Part shown: positions 1 to 6,256 of the stretch, in pieces
Layout: each line of letters opens with the position of its first letter
Numbering within the stretch: position 1 is the first letter of the stretch
Origin: JAOAIV01 sp038849555
Lineage (GTDB): Archaea; Thermoproteota; Bathyarchaeia; Bathyarchaeales; Bathycorpusculaceae
Length of the DNA stretch: 9,509 nt
Assembly (NCBI GenBank): GCA_038849555.1
Contig: JAWCMT010000048.1
Span: 1-9,509, forward strand
Reading direction: 5' to 3'
Made by a program: the position numbers and the translations under genes
The notes under the pieces: generated by a model
Databases searched by the model: none
What the model was told of the DNA's origin: nothing
Seen by the model: the letters and a program-made list of their open reading frames with translations, nothing else

Positions 1-911
1 AAAATCGAGCATACGGTCGGGTCCGCGCCTGTTTTCCGCTGCTCCGCCGCAGTGGGTTTCCCGCCTGTGAAGGCGTTCCAGATTTTCCGTTTAACCAGCT
101 CCGGCGGATCCATGGTGAATATGCTGGTTTCAGGCATTGAGGCGCTCATTTTCCCGCCTGGCCCGAGGCCTGGTAGGAAGCGGCAGTGAATCTGCGCTGG
201 CTTGTAGTAGCCGAGTTTCTGCGCTATGTCGCGGGTAACCCTCCAGTACGGATCCTGATCAATGGCTGCTGGAATCAACGCAGGCACATTCTCGCCAGTT
301 AACTTCTTGTGGATGAAGCAGGGCACCGCTTGCAATGCAGGCCAGAAAATCCAGCCGATGTTGGTGCTGTCTTGGAAGCCGAAGGTTGCCTTTGCAGTGG
401 AGTAGGTTATGCGCTTTGCAACTTCCAGCGCTATGTCATAAAGCAGGTCAATGTCTTCGACATCGTAGATTATGAAGGTGTCTTCTGGCTTGAAGCCCAA
501 GGCGATTAGGTCTAGCGCGTTTTCGTAAGCGTAACGCCTTGTTTCCTCAAGATTCGCTTCGTCGTCCACGATGAATTTTTCGTCATCAGTCATCTGGAAA
601 TACAGCCGCGCGCCAAACTTCTCCTGCAAGTGCCGCGTGAAAATCCATGGCACCAGGTGTCCAATGTGCACGGGGCCAGATGGGCCTCTGCCCGTGTAAA
701 GCACAAACTTTACGCCTTTTTCGTAAAGCTCTAACACGGTATCCAAGTCGCGGTGGGAGAAGAAAATGCGCCTCTGCAGCTGAAGATGCAGCTTGCCCGT
801 GTATCGGGTAACTTTTGCGAGTAGCTCCTCGGTTAGGGGCTGGGTGCCGAATTCGCGTATCAAGCGTTCGTAGTCAACTTTCCCCTTAACTTCCCATGGA
901 GTGACAACCAT
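1..911 (-). CDS. trpS: Tryptophanyl-tRNA synthetase, C-terminus beyond the window
   Basis: This cytoplasmic class I enzyme activates tryptophan with ATP and loads it on tRNA-Trp. Reading the minus strand from the ATG at 911 gives 303 continuous residues that run off the window edge. The family is usually about 370-380 residues, so roughly 70 C-terminal residues are missing. The ATP-binding signature is GPSGPVHIGHL at residues 76-86 and the second signature is KMSAS at 254-258. AIDQDPYWRVTRDIA at 217-231 is a further block typical of archaeal/eukaryotic TrpRS, as is the N-terminal TPWEVKGKVDYERLI stretch. The start is chosen because the family commonly begins with this TPWEV region. The ribosome site (GGAAACGAG) is weak, and an in-frame GTG lies 13 codons upstream. 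A TATA-like box lies at 985-993. The gene is divergent from pheST, with only an ABC-gene remnant between them. The assignment is firm. Confidence 0.96.
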   Translation of the reverse strand, partial: MVVTPWEVKGKVDYERLIREFGTQPLTEELLAKVTRYTGKLHLQLQRRIFFSHRDLDTVLELYEKGVKFVLYTGRGPSGPVHIGHLVPWIFTRHLQEKFGARLYFQMTDDEKFIVDDEANLEETRRYAYENALDLIALGFKPEDTFIIYDVEDIDLLYDIALEVAKRITYSTAKATFGFQDSTNIGWIFWPALQAVPCFIHKKLTGENVPALIPAAIDQDPYWRVTRDIAQKLGYYKPAQIHCRFLPGLGPGGKMSASMPETSIFTMDPPELVKRKIWNAFTGGKPTAAEQRKTGADPTVCSI

Positions 912-946
912 CTCGTTTCCTGAACCATTAGGCGATGCCGTTGTAA

Positions 947-1135
947 TCACCAGCTGCTTTTGAAGAGAAAGGAAAGCTGGCGGTCATATATTCTTTTTTC
1001 GCAAGAACTCCGCCTTTTGGGCCTAGGGGCGCGCAAAATCTCCCCTTCATAAACCTCAAATGATATGTGGTCAACAGCCACTAATTGCCCGTAACGTTTG
1101 ACTAGCGAATCCACTTCCACAGCGGGGTTACCCAT
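947..1135 (-). pseudogene. Truncated ABC-transporter ATP-binding protein remnant
   Basis: The minus strand from the ATG at 1135 encodes MGNPAVEVDSLVKRYGQL followed by VAVDHISFEVYEGEI. This is the canonical first 33 residues of an ABC ATPase of the drug or ABC-2 export type, including the A-loop aromatic (Y15). Family resemblance stops at about position 1036, exactly where the Walker A loop (GxxGxGK[ST]) should begin. The frame continues for 29 unrelated residues to a stop at 947. Shifted by one frame, a short LGPKGG string follows the break, a possible eroded Walker A. No Walker B, signature motif or permease is present. A good ribosome site (GGTGA, 4-base spacer) and a TATA box at 1181-1188 remain. 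It is most likely a relic of deletion plus frameshift. A product, if made, could not hydrolyse ATP. Confidence 0.75.
985..993 (-). promoter_or_regulatory. Putative TATA box of trpS
   Basis: The minus strand reads GAATATATG here, preceded by an A-rich run. An archaeal start site about 25 bases downstream would fall near 960 and leave a leader of about 50 bases. The box lies inside the frame-disrupted tail of the ABC remnant, so trpS transcription probably arises within the decayed gene. This rests on sequence resemblance only. Confidence 0.35.
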
Positions 1136-1139
1136 AATT

Positions 1140-1144
1140 TCACC
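1140..1144 (-). promoter_or_regulatory. Ribosome binding site of the ABC remnant
   Basis: GGTGA on the minus strand lies four bases before the ATG at 1135. It decides the MGNPAVEV start over an upstream ATG at 1240, which would add 35 residues unlike the family and would place the TATA box inside the gene. Confidence 0.5.
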
Positions 1145-1180
1145 AAAGTTAACCGAAGTATTAGGTGTTGAAGATTTCTC

Positions 1181-1190
1181 TATATAAATT
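1181..1190 (-). promoter_or_regulatory. Putative TATA box of the ABC remnant
   Basis: The minus strand reads AATTTATATA, a close match to the archaeal TATA consensus. Transcription would begin near 1157 and give a leader of about 22 bases. The plus strand reads TATATAAATT, so it could act in both directions, but it is too far (about 135 bases) from pheS to be that gene's main promoter. Confidence 0.5.
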
Positions 1191-1255
1191 GCATAAAACA
1201 CGCATAAAACTCGAAAACACAAGCCCTTATCTTTAAGCATCCGCGAATCAACATG

Positions 1256-1264
1256 CTTTTATTA
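1256..1264 (+). promoter_or_regulatory. Putative TATA box of the pheST operon
   Basis: CTTTTATTA lies about 60 bases before the pheS ATG, which would give a leader of about 35-40 bases. It overlaps the right arm of a six-base inverted repeat, AAGCAT (1235-1240) and ATGCTT (1253-1258), which could be a protein site. Both calls are tentative. Confidence 0.35.
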
Positions 1265-1321
1265 GCGACGTTAGAACTACAATAGCAAAAAGCGCACTTG
1301 CATTAACGAAGGCACAAGAAC

Positions 1322-2851
1322 ATGGTTAACCTTAGGGCACAAGAACTTAAAGTCCTCGCTTCAATAACCCGTTCAGGCGGCAAAGCCCCAGTTGAACAGT
1401 TAATCCGCGAGGCTAAATTACCTGACGCCGCCATCATGCGCGCAGCGTTAACCCTTCAGGAGCAAGGGCTCGTCAAAATTCACGCGGAGCCACAGGTTAT
1501 TGTCAAGCCCAGCGCGGAAGGCGCTATGCACGCGGAAAGCGGCTTGCCTGAAAGACGTCTCATAAAGGCTTTGCTAAAGTTAGGCGGCGAAGCAAATTTG
1601 GACAGCGCGGCAGCTGAAGCTGGTTTGGATCCGCAGTTTAAGCAAATCGCGTTGGGTTGGGTTATAAAGAAGAACTGGGCAGCTTACGACTCAAAAACCA
1701 ACACGCTACGCGTTGCCGCCAACCTGCTTCAGCAAGGCGAAGTTCCCGAGGGTGATGACGAACAACTCCTCAGCTACGTGCATGGCAACAGGCAAGTGGC
1801 GCTTGACAGTTTAAATGCGGTGCTACAAGCTGCTGTACAAACGCTCAAGAAGCGCAAACTGCTTGTAACCGAAGAGAAAACTCGCAGAATCATTGAAGTC
1901 ACTGAGGCGGGTAAACAAGCTGCAGTGCATGCATCTGTCGCGCCAGAGGAAGTTACTCAGCTTACGCCAGAACTCATAATCACAGGAAAATGGCGTAACG
2001 TAACGCTTAGCAAGTATAATATTGCGGCGTCTGTGGCTAAAACTTGGCCTGGAAAGAAGCATCCATACCTAAGTTTCTTAGAGGAGGTTCGCGCTAAACT
2101 GGTTACTTTAGGCTTCAAGGAGATGACAGGCACTAATGTGGAAACGTCCTTCTTCAATTTTGACGCTTTATACACGCCTCAGGATCACCCGGCCCGCGAA
2201 ATCTTCGGCATATACTTCGTCAAGAACCCTGAATACGGTGATATAAGCGCCTACGAGAAGGCAGTAGCAAACGTTAAGGCTACTCACGAGAACGGCTGGT
2301 GCACAGGCTCAACAGGCTGGGGCTACAAATATTCGATTCAAGAGGCAAAACGCTTGATTCTCCGGGGCCACGGCACCTGTCTGAGCGCGAGGACACTGTT
2401 AAGCCCGAAGTTGGAGATTCCCAGCAGATACTTCTCCATCGCTCGCTGCTATAGGCCAGAAGTGGTGGACAAAACGCATCTCAGCGAGTTCAATCAGGTA
2501 GAGGGCATAGTCGTCGACGAGAACCTTACGCTACGGGATTTGCTGGGTGTTCTGGCGAAATTCGCTCTTGAAATCGCCGGCGCCGACAAAGTGCGTTTCA
2601 AACCAGACTATTTCCCATTCACCGAACCCAGCGTGGAGCTCAGCGCCTACAAAGAAGGCTACGGCTGGATCGAATTCGGCGGTTCAGGAATTTTCAGGCC
2701 AGAAGTCACACTGCCTTTAGGCGTAAAAGTGCCTGTTATCGCATGGGGCTTGGGTATAGACCGCCTATTCATGATGCGCGCAGGCGTGGATGACATCCGC
2801 TATATTTTCAGCCAGAATCTGGACTGGCTCAGGAGAAAGGAGGTGGCATAA
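1322..2851 (+). CDS. pheS: Phenylalanyl-tRNA synthetase alpha subunit
   Basis: This is the catalytic subunit of the (alpha-beta)2 class II enzyme that charges tRNA-Phe. At 509 residues it has the long archaeal/eukaryotic form. The N-terminal ~200 residues look like the winged-helix tRNA- or DNA-binding-like repeats of that type (LRAQELKVLASI and similar helix-rich blocks). The catalytic domain starts around residue 225. It shows HPARE at 289-293, the motif 2 region with ARCYRPE (374-380) and HLSEFNQVEG (386-395), FKPDYFPFTEPSVEL at 426-440 for the phenylalanine pocket, and motif 3 GLGIDRLFMM at 476-485. The ATG at 1322 has only a weak ribosome site (GAAGGC), but the product starts where the family does. 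pheT follows after one base, so the two are co-transcribed and the heterotetramer subunits are made together. All expected motifs are intact. Confidence 0.98.
   Translation: MVNLRAQELKVLASITRSGGKAPVEQLIREAKLPDAAIMRAALTLQEQGLVKIHAEPQVIVKPSAEGAMHAESGLPERRLIKALLKLGGEANLDSAAAEAGLDPQFKQIALGWVIKKNWAAYDSKTNTLRVAANLLQQGEVPEGDDEQLLSYVHGNRQVALDSLNAVLQAAVQTLKKRKLLVTEEKTRRIIEVTEAGKQAAVHASVAPEEVTQLTPELIITGKWRNVTLSKYNIAASVAKTWPGKKHPYLSFLEEVRAKLVTLGFKEMTGTNVETSFFNFDALYTPQDHPAREIFGIYFVKNPEYGDISAYEKAVANVKATHENGWCTGSTGWGYKYSIQEAKRLILRGHGTCLSARTLLSPKLEIPSRYFSIARCYRPEVVDKTHLSEFNQVEGIVVDENLTLRDLLGVLAKFALEIAGADKVRFKPDYFPFTEPSVELSAYKEGYGWIEFGGSGIFRPEVTLPLGVKVPVIAWGLGIDRLFMMRAGVDDIRYIFSQNLDWLRRKEVA
2836..2846 (+). 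promoter_or_regulatory. Strong ribosome binding site for pheT
   Basis: AAAGGAGGTGG lies at the very end of pheS, about seven bases before the pheT ATG at 2853. It decides the pheT start: the same frame is open back to 2790, but that stretch is out-of-frame pheS sequence. Confidence 0.8.
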
Positions 2852-2852
2852 G

Positions 2853-4565
2853 ATGCCGACTATAGATGTGGATTGCGCTGAATTGGAGCGGCTGCTTGGC
2901 TGGAGCTGGCACGGCGACATCGAAAAGCTGGATGAGCTACTGGCATTCGTCAAAGCGGAAGTTAAACTTTACAGCAAGCAGGAAAACGTTGTGAGCATCG
3001 AGTTGAAGGACACAAACCGCCCTGACTTGTGGAGCGTCGAAGGTTTAGCGCGCGTGCTTCGCGTTTTCCTTAACCTTGAGAAGGGCGCCCGTAGCTACGA
3101 AGTTAACCCGCCAATATTGGAGGTGCATGTTGACCCGCAGCTCAGCGGCATACGCCCGTTCATCTGCTGCGCCGTAGTCAAAGACGTAAAGCTAACCGAC
3201 ACAATAATCCGCGGGCTCATGCATTTACAAGACAAGCTGGACCAGACATATGGACGAAGTAGACAAAAAACCTCCATCGGACTTTATGATTATGACTTGA
3301 TTTCTCCGCCGCTGAAATACGCTGTTACAGAGCCCGATGCTATCCGATTTGTCCCGCTTGGCTTTGAGAAAACGCTGAGCTTAGCGGAGATTCTGGAGCA
3401 GCATCCGAAAGGCTTAGAGTACGGGCACATCGTCAAAAAGCACAGCGTGTATCCAATTCTGCTGGATTCAAAACAGAAAGTGCTTTCGTTTCCGCCAATT
3501 ATAAATTCGAACGACTTGGGCAAGATTACAGAGGCAACTCGGAATGTGCTGGTGGAAGTTACGGGCACAGTTCATCAAACCGTGCTCAACACGTTAAATC
3601 TGGTGACGCTGGCGCTGATTGACCGCGGAGGTAAGGCGTACGCTACCGAAGTGCATTATCCTAAAGAAGCACTTTATCATGCCAAACGGGTTATAACTCC
3701 AGACTTCAGCAGCAGACGCATGGATTTAAGCGCTGACTACGCGAAAAAAGTCCTCGGCTTCCAGCTTACCATCGAGCAGATGGCTCAACTGCTTTTAAAG
3801 GCGGGGCTGGGCGTGGAAAAAATCAGCGGAAGCACCATCACCGTAATAGTTCCATGCTACCGCGTCGACGTAATGCACCCAGTGGACTTGGTAGAAGACG
3901 TTGCCATCGCCTACGGCTACGACAACATTGAGCCGCTCTGGCGTGAATTGCCCACAACCGGCGGCGAGAGACCCGAACAGCGGCTAATTAACATTGCACG
4001 CGAGCTTATGGTCGGCTTAGGCTTTCAGGAAATCTTAACCTACACGTTAACAAATCCTGAAAACCTCTTCGACAAGATGAACTGCGAAAGAACCCTTGTT
4101 GTAGAAGTGGCTAACCCAAAAGTTGTGACTATGACATGCCTACGGAACTGGCTTTTACCGGGCTTAATGGAGTTCCTTGGCAATAACCAGTCAGTGGCGT
4201 TTCCGCAGAAAATCTTCGAGTTAGGCAAGGTTACGTTGCTGGACGAGACAAGGGAAACCAAAACTCGCGACGAAGATTGGCTTGCAGCAGCAACAGCGCA
4301 TCCAAACGCAAGCTTTAGCGAAATCAAATCTGCACTGGACGCCTTCTTCATGAATTTAGGCGTTAATTGGCAGATAAAAGAAACAGTGCACTCCAGCTTT
4401 ATTGAAGGCCGAGTTGGAGCAGTAATGGTTAACGGCGTAAACGTAGGCGTTTTGGGCGAGGTTCATCCGCAAGTGCTGGAAGCGTGGAAACTTGAGAATC
4501 CCGTTGCAGCCTTCGAAATAAACATAAACAAAATAATCAAGGCCAAGTTAACTACGCGAGCATAG
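2853..4565 (+). CDS. pheT: Phenylalanyl-tRNA synthetase beta subunit
   Basis: This is the second subunit of the PheRS heterotetramer. It contributes editing of mischarged Tyr-tRNA-Phe and tRNA recognition. The 570-residue length fits the archaeal form, which lacks the bacterial N-terminal tRNA-binding domain. The order is: N-terminal MPTIDVDCAELERLLG and DTNRPDLWSVEGLARVLR near residues 53-70; the B3/B4 editing region at roughly 90-250; the B5 fold at about 280-350, including RRMDLSADYAKKVLG and the PCYRVDVMHPVDLVEDVAIAYGYDNI stretch (split here by its PCYRVD and DLVEDVA cores); and a class II-like non-catalytic core to the end with KIFELGKV. Only one base separates it from the pheS stop, and the ribosome site lies within pheS, so translation is probably coupled. 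It ends with TAG. No terminator is obvious downstream. Confidence 0.97.
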   Translation: MPTIDVDCAELERLLGWSWHGDIEKLDELLAFVKAEVKLYSKQENVVSIELKDTNRPDLWSVEGLARVLRVFLNLEKGARSYEVNPPILEVHVDPQLSGIRPFICCAVVKDVKLTDTIIRGLMHLQDKLDQTYGRSRQKTSIGLYDYDLISPPLKYAVTEPDAIRFVPLGFEKTLSLAEILEQHPKGLEYGHIVKKHSVYPILLDSKQKVLSFPPIINSNDLGKITEATRNVLVEVTGTVHQTVLNTLNLVTLALIDRGGKAYATEVHYPKEALYHAKRVITPDFSSRRMDLSADYAKKVLGFQLTIEQMAQLLLKAGLGVEKISGSTITVIVPCYRVDVMHPVDLVEDVAIAYGYDNIEPLWRELPTTGGERPEQRLINIARELMVGLGFQEILTYTLTNPENLFDKMNCERTLVVEVANPKVVTMTCLRNWLLPGLMEFLGNNQSVAFPQKIFELGKVTLLDETRETKTRDEDWLAAATAHPNASFSEIKSALDAFFMNLGVNWQIKETVHSSFIEGRVGAVMVNGVNVGVLGEVHPQVLEAWKLENPVAAFEININKIIKAKLTTRA

Positions 4566-4973
4566 AACATTATAAAACTAGGAAAAAGGCAAAGCGACAT
4601 TAAATGGTGACACTGCCGTAGGACTATTTCAACAGGGAATGGCTTAAAGCCCAAACTAATGACCCTTGTAGATAGATCACTTTACTATTTCCATGCAAAG
4701 CGCCATTATATTTGGCGGCTATTAGCCAATCATTGCAGAAACCTATAGAGGGTAGGTCGCTGCTTAAGCCGAAGCCTATCAACCAAACAATACAGAAAAC
4801 AGAAGAGGCGCGTAGATTCAGGCGAAGCTGCCGCATGTGGCTGTCGAACCACATAAAGCCAGTTTTCTGCAAGTGGTAGTTTTCCACAGTGTTCTTTGTT
4901 CATTCTTCATAAAATTTTTATATGTGATGGAGTGTGCATATGCATATATCAGCCAATAAAACACGGTGTGATA
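4566..4973. other. 408-base gap without a credible gene
   Basis: I see no gene I can support before the lsm promoter. A TATA-like ATTATAAAAC at 4569-4578 could drive something. Several small inverted repeats follow: GGCTTAAAGCC at 4641-4651, CGCCA/TGGCG around a seven-base loop, GGCTATTAGCC next to it, and ATGTGG/CCACAT around CTGTCGAA near 4840. One plus frame is open for 17 codons (4622-4672) and then, after a single TAG, for 67 more (4676-4876), but it has no early start codon, no ribosome site and no recognisable motif. It may be a decayed gene, a structured RNA, or neither. Confidence 0.4.
4915..4924 (+). promoter_or_regulatory. TATA box of lsm
   Basis: TTTTTATATG, preceded by AAAA, lies about 50 bases before the lsm ATG and predicts a start site near 4946-4950. 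A ten-base palindrome TGCATATGCA (4935-4944) lies just upstream of that predicted start. Confidence 0.55.
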
Positions 4974-5213
4974 ATGGAACCAAGCAAAAAACCGCTTAAT
5001 GTGCTCATTAAACAGTTGCATGGGAACATTGAGGTTGTTCTCAAGAATGGTTGCGAATATAAGGGGAAGATGATTAAGTGTGATGGGCATATGAATATTC
5101 TCTTGGAAGGAGCAACTGAAAGCAAGGATGAGCAGCCGCTTACAAACTATGGAAATGTGCTGCTGCGCGGAAACAACATTCTCTACATAGTTTTAGACGC
5201 AACGAAACATTAA
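4974..5213 (+). CDS. Archaeal Sm-like (Lsm) RNA-binding protein
   Basis: This 79-residue protein is of the Sm/Lsm superfamily, which forms heptameric (or hexameric) rings that bind U-rich RNA. In archaea these proteins associate with small RNAs, RNase P RNA and tRNA precursors. The Sm1 motif spans about residues 14-45 and contains GNIEVVLKNG, EYKGKMIKCDGHMN and ILLEGA. D37, H39 and N41 sit at the usual RNA-contact loop. The Sm2 motif is GNVLLRGNNILYIVL at 60-74, with LRGNN in place of the more common IRGDN/IRGNN. The frame is open upstream to 4896, but the ATG at 4974 has GGTGTGAT just ahead and a TATA box at a suitable distance, and family members start near here. The gene appears to be a single transcription unit. 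The family call is firm; which paralogue it is cannot be told. Confidence 0.95.
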   Translation: MEPSKKPLNVLIKQLHGNIEVVLKNGCEYKGKMIKCDGHMNILLEGATESKDEQPLTNYGNVLLRGNNILYIVLDATKH

Positions 5214-5220
5214 AGCGTCA

Positions 5221-5236
5221 TTTCTTAGTCCCTTTT
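5221..5236 (+). terminator. Possible T-rich terminator after lsm
   Basis: TTTCTTAGTCCCTTTT starts seven bases after the lsm stop. Archaeal RNA polymerase often stops at T-rich tracts without a hairpin. The run is interrupted, so the call is weak. Confidence 0.3.
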
Positions 5237-5244
5237 ATAGCCGC

Positions 5245-5259
5245 GCCGAACTGTTCGGC
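5245..5259. promoter_or_regulatory. 15-base palindrome between lsm and pyrI
   Basis: GCCGAAC T GTTCGGC has perfect seven-base arms around one base, nested in a looser AGCCG...CGGCT pair (5239-5260). It lies about 35 bases before the pyrI TATA-like box. It could be an upstream operator for pyrI or an RNA hairpin at the lsm 3' end. A GCAATTGC palindrome follows at 5272-5279. Confidence 0.4.
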
Positions 5260-5292
5260 TGGGCATATTTGGCAATTGCGGGGCATGTAAAA

Positions 5293-5302
5293 TTTTTATT
5301 TA
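5293..5302 (+). promoter_or_regulatory. Putative TATA box of pyrI
   Basis: TTTTTATTTA, preceded by TAAAA, resembles the lsm box and predicts a start near 5325. That leaves a leader of about 15 bases holding the GGAG ribosome site (5327-5330), nine bases before the ATG. Confidence 0.45.
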
Positions 5303-5339
5303 CCACCTGCCGCATAAGCTCTTAACGGAGAATTTTAAA

Positions 5340-5804
5340 ATGACGGAAAAGGAGCTGCGTGTATCTAAAATTAAGGATGGTACTGTTATTGATCATATAA
5401 GCGGCGGGTACGCTCTAGATGTTGTAAAAATTTTGGGGATAACAGGCCATGAGAAGAGGGTTATGACCATAGCCATTAATGTTCCAAGCAAGCGTTTCAA
5501 AGTGAAGGATATCGTGAAGATTGAGGGGCGCGCGCTTAACGCTGAGGAAGTTAACAAAATCGCGTTGGTGGCGCCTCATGCCACTATTAATATTATTCGT
5601 GATTATTGTGTTGTGGAAAAGTTGGAGGTTAAATTGCCGAGCGTGATAGAAGGCATAGTGAAGTGCGCGAATCCAGCATGTGTGAGCAACAGTAATGAGC
5701 CGGCGGTTTCTAAATTTTATGTGCAGAGTGAGGAACCTTTGTGGTTGAAATGTCATTATTGTGGTTATCTTTTGGAAAAGGCTGATGTGCTGCAGAATCT
5801 CTAA
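5340..5804 (+). CDS. pyrI: Aspartate carbamoyltransferase regulatory chain
   Basis: PyrI is the regulatory subunit that holds catalytic PyrB trimers together and carries the nucleotide effector site, so it controls the first committed step of pyrimidine synthesis. The protein has 154 residues, the usual length. The N-terminal allosteric domain shows KIKDGTVIDHI (residues 10-20), LVAPHATINIIRDY (76-89) and KDIVKIEGR (56-64). The C-terminal zinc domain has C109, C114, C138 and C141 in the classical C-x4-C...C-x2-C spacing (CANPAC and CHYC). The start has GGAG nine bases upstream and its own TATA-like box. In many archaea pyrI directly follows pyrB; here lsm lies upstream and an unrelated small gene downstream, so the catalytic chain must be encoded elsewhere. 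Coding-strand composition is G/T-rich, unlike the next gene. Confidence 0.96.
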   Translation: MTEKELRVSKIKDGTVIDHISGGYALDVVKILGITGHEKRVMTIAINVPSKRFKVKDIVKIEGRALNAEEVNKIALVAPHATINIIRDYCVVEKLEVKLPSVIEGIVKCANPACVSNSNEPAVSKFYVQSEEPLWLKCHYCGYLLEKADVLQNL

Positions 5805-5839
5805 TATGTATGGGGTATTATTCGGAAGAAATAGCAAAG

Positions 5840-5846
5840 TTTATAT
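5840..5846 (+). promoter_or_regulatory. Putative TATA box of the membrane zinc protein gene
   Basis: TTTATAT within AAAGTTTATATC predicts a start near 5868-5872, at the left edge of the inverted repeat that follows. A ten-base palindrome ATCTTAAGAT (5844-5853) overlaps the box and could bind a protein that blocks TBP. Confidence 0.45.
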
Positions 5847-5871
5847 CTTAAGATGCAATATTCTAAAATCA

Positions 5872-5899
5872 ACAATATGTCTATATTCAGACATATTGT
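5872..5899. promoter_or_regulatory. 11-base perfect inverted repeat around a start site
   Basis: ACAATATGTCT (5872-5882) and AGACATATTGT (5889-5899) are exact reverse complements separated by ATATTC. Relative to the TATA box at 5840-5846 the repeat lies at or just after the expected transcription start. It could be a repressor operator or a hairpin at the extreme 5' end of the mRNA of the following gene. Confidence 0.6.
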
Positions 5900-5936
5900 A
5901 TGAGTGTAGAACAAAAATACACAAGGTGAAAAAAAC

Positions 5937-6248
5937 ATGATGATAATAGCCCTATCCGCAATATGGGTTTCATTCACATGCTACCTAATATGGTATGTAA
6001 CAGCAGCCAAACACAACGTAACAATCACACGCGACGAAGCAAAAACACTATGGAAAATCCACAAGAAAACCACCAACTGCAAAAGCCACAAATGGCGCCC
6101 AATTTCACTCAAAAACGGCAAAATCACAGGCTTCGAATGCGAATGCGGATACAAATACCAACAAACACGACCCATAGTATGCAACACCCACAAAACCGTT
6201 TATCATACCCGAAGAGATCAAACAGGCTTCCCCGTCACAACCTACTAA
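5937..6248 (+). CDS. Small membrane-anchored putative zinc-binding protein
   Basis: I do not recognise this 103-residue protein. Residues 2-22 (IIALSAIWVSFTCYLIWYVTA) form one hydrophobic helix, followed by lysine/arginine-rich sequence. The positive-inside rule suggests the soluble part faces the cytoplasm. That part holds a possible metal site: C48-x2-H51, W53, C68-x-C70-G and C82-x2-H85. The start ATG at 5937 (a second ATG follows at once) is preceded by GGTGA with a seven-base spacer and by a TATA box. Codons end almost only in A or C, which supports this frame but differs sharply from the G/T-rich pyrI just upstream, so the gene may have another origin or have been inverted. A longer open frame in the same region (5963-6346) encodes low-complexity sequence and is a by-product of the A/C bias. 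It converges on the next gene with an eight-base gap. Confidence 0.7.
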   Translation: MMIIALSAIWVSFTCYLIWYVTAAKHNVTITRDEAKTLWKIHKKTTNCKSHKWRPISLKNGKITGFECECGYKYQQTRPIVCNTHKTVYHTRRDQTGFPVTTY

Positions 6249-6256
6249 ACCGCCTT

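Noticed and set aside
309..509. 66-codon plus-strand open frame over trpS
   Set aside because: It is the reverse shadow of a clear TrpRS coding frame and has no ribosome site or motif.
1957..2175. Minus-strand open frames within pheS and pheT (also 1823-2062, 3290-3568, 4040-4351)
   Set aside because: They lie antisense to strongly conserved synthetase coding sequence and encode nothing recognisable.
4622..4876. TAG as a recoded (pyrrolysine) codon in an 84-codon frame
   Set aside because: TAG ends several solid genes here, the frame has no start or ribosome site, and no motif is recognised on either side of the TAG.
4624..4887. 87-codon minus frame with hydrophobic stretches
   Set aside because: No ribosome site, promoter or family resemblance; composition is typical of a chance frame.
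4896..4973. Longer N-terminus for Lsm (start at 4896)
   Set aside because: It would include the TATA box in the gene and adds 26 residues unlike any Lsm N-terminus.
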